In this document: piece after piece, positions 60,301 through 64,000 of the stretch
How positions within the stretch are numbered: position 1 is the first letter of the stretch
How the letters are laid out: the number at the start of each line of letters is the position of its first letter
Source: Trachythela sp. YZ-2020
Lineage: Eukaryota; Cnidaria; Anthozoa; Malacalcyonacea; Clavulariidae
Direction: 5' to 3'
Assembly: GCA_016169945.1 (NCBI GenBank)
Contig: JADLSH010000395.1
Span: 4,142,501-4,206,500, forward strand
Length of the DNA: 64,000 nt
The notes under the pieces: model-generated
Databases searched by the model: none
Seen by the model: the letters and a program-made list of their open reading frames with translations, nothing else
Told to the model about the DNA's origin: nothing
Translations under genes and position numbers: made by a program

Positions 60301-63300
60301 AAAGTATTTTCCTAACTCTCGAATCAGTGAAATCCTTGCAAACCCGCTTGATTAGCCCCAAAGTTTTATTAGCTTTGGCCACGGTCTCTTCTATGTGCCT
60401 CCACCAAGACAAATCACTACACACCGTCACTCCGAGATCTTTGACGTATGGGACACATTCTAGCGGTTGACCATCCAGGTTGTATTCAGCTTTACTCTTT
60501 GCTTTCTTTCTTTCACGAGACCCGTAGCACTTGACATTTAGATTTGTTAAAATCCATTGCCCAGTCAAGACTCCATTTATGTAAGCCGTCGAGGTCATTT
60601 TGCAGGTGGTTGCTTGAGTCAGGAAGGTCAATGGACTTGTAAAGTTTCGAGTCATCGGCAAAAAGAGCAATTGTGGATTGGGAATGGATGTATAGTTTGG
60701 GACATCGTTAACGTAGACAAGAAACAGCAGAGGGCCAAGTATGGAACCTTTGGGCACACCCGACGTAATTGGTAGCCAACCAGAGAAAACGCCATCAATA
60801 GCAACTCTTCGATGTCTGTCCAAGAGATGGCTCCGAAACCACGAGAGAAGAGATCCAGATATACCATAACTGTTCCGTTTTAATAGTAGTAAGTTATGCG
60901 GCACCTTATCGAAAGCTTTCGATAGATCTAGGTAGATGATATCAACTTCTTTACCCGACGCAACAGAGTCTAGAATGGAATGATATACTTCCAATAGTTA
61001 CGTTGTCGTTGATCGTCCTCGTAAGAAGCCGTGTTGAAGATGGTATAAGAGGGGCGAGAGGTGGTGATAGCAGTGGTTGAAAACACAACGTTCCAATACC
61101 TTGGACAATAGAGCCATCGAACGAATTCAAAAAAGACATCGAACGAGTTCAAAAAAAGAGCGCTACGAATTATCTATCCCTATGTGGATTACACAGAAGC
61201 GTTGAAAATGGGGAACCTAGAAACATTAAAGGACCGTAGAGAGAGGTTATGCGTAAATCTGTTTCGTGAAATTGAAGAAAACGAAGATCATAAACTTCAT
61301 GTACTTTTACCAGAAATGAACAAGGTTGTTCATAACTTCAGAAAAATTAGGAAATACAATCTCCCAATGATTAGAACTAATAGATTTAAAGACTCTTTTA
61401 TTCCTGAGTATGCATCACGGAAGGAAATGTAAATACGAATTTATTTTAAATATTTAGTTATCTAATTTAGTCAAATCTTGCATATATAGCAAATTTTTTA
61501 ACTGAACATTAAGTACTACAAACGTTGTAAATTTTTACTATATTCAATCAATTGTAATTCAGTCTTAGGACTGCAAAAATTGAGTTATTAAACGATTCAT
61601 CTATCTATCTCAATACACAGAGTAGAGAGATAAGACAGTAGTTTGATTCTAATGTTGGATCTTCTTTCTTAAAGACAGGGGTTATATTCGCGAATTTCCA
61701 CTCGGTAGGCACTACACCAGAGGACAGGGAAAGGTTGAACAGTGTACACAAAGAAGGAGCGATCTCATTAGCGACTTCTTTCAATAGTCTACACGGAATA
61801 CCGTCTGGTCCACTGGCCTTGTTTGGGTCTAAATTTCTCAGTACTGCAGCAACTTCTTCTAATGTCAATTCAATCTCAGAGAGCTGATTATCGAGGGTTT
61901 CAGAAGGAACTGGAATCGAATCAGGAGGTTCAGTATCACTGGGGTTAAAAACAGAGTGGAAAAAAGCCAATCTGGCTAGCTCACGACTATCAGTGAAAAT
62001 CCGGGCTTTTGTTCGATTTTGTTGAGGATTTTACGAATGACCAGAATCGTTTGGGGTTTTTGAAAACTGACTCTCTCAGTTTATTTGCATGATCTCTTTT
62101 TTTCTTAGCGATGAGAATCTTGGATTTATGACGTAATAGTTTGAATTTTTCAATATCCTCAGGACTCTTCGACTTTCGCGATTTCCTTCGCTGAATGTTC
62201 TTCTTTTTAAGTAGAGCCAGGAGTTCTTTGTCAATCCAAGGGGGATCATATACATTTTGGGATGAACGTTTGGGTATGTGATCATCAACGGCAGAGATAA
62301 ATAATTCACACCAACTGGAAAGTGACGTGTTCACATCATCAGTAGCAAATGCAAGATCCCAAGGGGTATGCGTCAGTACTTTCTTTAAACCCGACCAATT
62401 CGTGTTTTTAAAATTATAGACTGAACGATTCACTTTCGGTTTTTTACCAATTTTGAAATCTACATCGAAACTTATGAGTTTGTGATCCGTAGCGATAATG
62501 TCGTCGAATCCATGTACGTTTATAACTTTGTCTGGAATATTGCTAAGAAGTAGGTCCAGAGTGTTGTTAATTCTAGTTGGAAAGTCAATATTCTGCCATA
62601 AGTAATGATCTTTAATAGATTTAGTGAAGAACGTGTGAATTGAGTCATTGCAATTGCTGTATTTGAGTTATTGTATATCAGTTTCAGTCATCTACGTAAA
62701 GTACTTGTCCCACTGACACCGTTTCCTGGGATTTTCCCTTTTGTTTCGTCACGAAGTGTAGTTAAAGTAATATTATTCAGGAATTTTCTTATCAACCATT
62801 CACATTTACCCATGTTATCACTGTAGTACCAGGTACTACCAACACTCATAAGCATAATGATCTAAAATTGCCTATTTTCATAGTCTTAACGCTCAATATA
62901 TAGAGTGATTTGTATATTATATATCGTTTAAAATGAACATACCAGTTTCGTGAGCAGGAAAGATCGGACATTGTCCTGGTGGATATGTAGCCTGGGTTTC
63001 TGGTAGAGTCCATACAACACCACCTAAAAATGACAACACGCAATATATGATAAGTGAATGAAACAAAAATGGCATCTTTGAACATTTATTTGTTGTTATA
63101 GGTATACAGTAGTACTTAAAAGGAACAATTATAGACTTTTTCGATTGTCTCTAAACATATAATTTTATCTTTAAATTTTAATAGTTTCATTTCCAAATTT
63201 CCAAAGACAGCGCCGTATGTCACTCCAACGAACAATATTGAGAATTTCAATAACATTTTCGTAACTGCAGCTTTTTCCACTTCTCGCATTATATAGCCTG

Positions 63301-64000
63301 CATAGCCGCCCTTCGTTGTGGGGTTTTGGGTCGCTTCATTATCAAATTTGAGAGAAATACATTAGTTTCGATATTTGTTTACCTGTTTGATTCGGAGACA
63401 GTTGTGGAATCATTCCTACCACGGACCTTGCAGAAATATCACCCCCCGGAATATTTCTCACTAAATATGGAGCGCCTTCAACTGAAGCAGTGGTAGTATC
63501 CACTGACCGAGTAAGGACACTGGAGTCTAAATTCGAGTCAGTTACAGTTGTAGTTAGAGACGCTGAAGATGCAGACGAACTGGCGTCCGTGTTTAAACTA
63601 ACGTCCAGCGTTAGTTCGGAGAGATCTTCTGGCGATCTTGACCTGTTTGTCAATACTCTAACAGCTAGATGAAAACAAATAGATAGGTATTTGATAAGAT
63701 AGCGTCATCGATGCAAGATCTTGGGTATGGGACTATTAGCTTGGAGTCTTGGGTTAAGAACATGAATGCGTATCATTGGTTCAGAATAAATGTCTGACGT
63801 TTTGTATTTATACTGTAGTTGCTGAAAAGATCGGAAAACATAGTTTTGATGTCGATACTCACAGGGGTTAGTCTTGGAATTTGACAAAATGTCCGCACAC
63901 CATTTGTACTATACAATACATGGTATCCACTTACCTGGGTGCGGCATATCCACCGTCTTATCACCAACACATTCTGAATACTCGATACTTCTCACTTTTT
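54335..64000 (-). CDS. Unidentified Pro/Gln-rich protein with basic and RRM-like C-terminus (7 exons seen, 5' end outside window)
   Basis: In transcription order the exons are 64000-63935 (partial), 63664-63383, 63023-62943, 58406-58153, 57529-56628, 55496-55360 and 54597-54335. Every junction is GT-AG with matching phase, which makes this a real gene. The order of regions is: a Ser/Thr-rich part with RSRSPEDLSEL; a short segment VVWTLPETQATYPPGQCPIF; long Pro/Gln/Tyr-rich low-complexity sequence (QGQPAPRQPTPPLQQPQGGF, YGVQGQQVVQIPPGQQLYGY); a basic Ser/Gly/Arg/Lys/His-rich stretch (QGKSKQKHKKNPHKHGG). The end is a compact region of about 85 residues (SCVLEVYDVILNSRDQHQVV, then KATFNSFEQAEQTLL) whose pattern recalls an RRM-like fold. 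The composition suggests an RNA-associated cytoplasmic or nuclear protein, but I cannot name it. The 4.5-kb intron 3 carries a same-strand LINE. Confidence 0.72.
57583..57650 (-). mobile_element. tRNA-like sequence (SINE head) in intron of the Pro/Gln-rich gene
   Basis: On the minus strand, CTAGCTCAGTCATCAGAGCG resembles box A and GAGTTCGATTCCC box B at tRNA spacing. The acceptor ends do not pair, so a functional tRNA is unlikely. It lies 54 bp upstream of exon 5 of the gene. Confidence 0.5.
58497..58649. mobile_element. Hairpin MITE, AGGTTATCACATGAGGGG ends
   Basis: AGGTTATCACATGAGGGG and GATATCAGTTTTATC pair with their inverses on the right arm, around GTCACGAGTGAGCGCAGCGA. Almost the whole element folds. 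It lies in intron 3 of the Pro/Gln-rich gene. Possible outer ends (ACATACTTGTGCCTTTA at 58659 and its inverse near 59485) hint that it sits beside another element. Confidence 0.8.
59505..62690 (-). mobile_element. CR1/L2-like LINE, decayed, interrupted by a second LINE
   Basis: Minus-strand remains run in order. The endonuclease C-terminus (62690-62434) has NNTLDLLLSNIPD. A linker (62433-61990) contains PPWIDKELLALLKKK. The RT N-terminus (61970-61616) has NKASGPDGIPCRLLKEV and GVVPTEWKFANITPVFKK. The RT palm (61090-60540) has IIYLDLSKAFDKVPHNLL and SGVPKGSILGPLLFLVYVND. The catalytic FADDS is at about 60650-60664 in a shifted frame. The thumb has YVKDLGVTVCSDLSWWRHI, and the C-terminus VELWNTLPSHV (to 59850). 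A TTATTATA-type tail at 59505-59530 marks the 3' end. Several frameshifts and the 499-bp insertion make it dead. It lies in intron 3 of the Pro/Gln-rich gene in the same orientation. Confidence 0.88.
61112..61610 (+). mobile_element. 5'-truncated LINE nested in the LINE, CAATA duplication
   Basis: This is an opposite-strand insertion that splits the host LINE between LLCVL and SKVLERCVF. The plus strand encodes an RT C-terminus (IERVQKRALRIIYPYVDYTE, then NFRKIRKYNLPMIRTNRFKD) and ends EYASRKEM-stop at 61432. A 3' UTR follows, with an (ATCT)n tail at about 61597-61610. CAATA flanks it at 61107-61111 and 61611-61615. It belongs to a different LINE family from its host. Confidence 0.9.

Noticed and set aside
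60095..60994. 299-codon frame as a host gene
   Set aside because: It contains reverse transcriptase motifs, and the catalytic FADD lies in another frame. It is a decayed LINE.

Overview
The window is nuclear DNA from a non-vertebrate animal. It is AT-rich, and its genes are split into many short exons with GT-AG introns in the animal style. No bacterial features (operons, Shine-Dalgarno sites) are visible. The mix of THAP-domain transposases, HECT-bearing DNA transposons, CR1/L2-like LINEs and dense MITEs suggests a cnidarian or another early-branching marine invertebrate. That lineage call is inference only.

Four host genes can be assembled exon by exon with matching splice phases. (1) A SEC22A/C-like ER-Golgi trafficking protein, + strand, 9122-13790, 6 exons, 299 aa. 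(2) A THUMPD1/Tan1-like tRNA-acetylation adaptor, + strand, 16547-22123, 6 exons, 343 aa. (3) A cyclin-dependent kinase 4/6, - strand, 31807-42901, 6 exons, 361 aa, with a 7.8-kb first intron. (4) A Pro/Gln-rich protein I cannot name, - strand, 54335 to beyond the right edge, at least 7 exons. The genes are unrelated housekeeping or cell-cycle functions with no operon-like logic.

Most of the rest is mobile DNA. The best find is a complete 7.55-kb DNA transposon at 22484-30034, flanked by a perfect 6-bp target duplication (GGATAT). Its roughly 300-bp terminal inverted repeats are built from about a dozen ~20-bp units each, and they run almost to the start codons of two convergent genes. One is an integrase-fold DDE transposase with one premature TGA. 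The other is a zinc-ribbon plus HECT ubiquitin-ligase-like protein with one frameshift. A second composite element (46159-50261) has inverted 15-bp tandem-repeat arms and a THAP-domain transposase whose 3' end is interrupted by a MITE. A third THAP transposase, frameshifted, lies at the left edge.

The remaining transposable elements include a CR1/L2-like LINE (about 59505-62690) carrying a nested 499-bp LINE 3' end with a target duplication. There is also a second LINE fragment (45095-46158), a tRNA-derived SINE (about 17753-18058) and many MITEs or hairpin elements. Several of these have diagnostic target duplications (TTAA, TA, TTA, 8 bp), and two cases are clear nestings. Other oddities are a decayed copy of CDK4/6 exon 3 in the adjacent intron and a three-copy 21-bp TCACGTGA array beside CDK4/6 exon 5.
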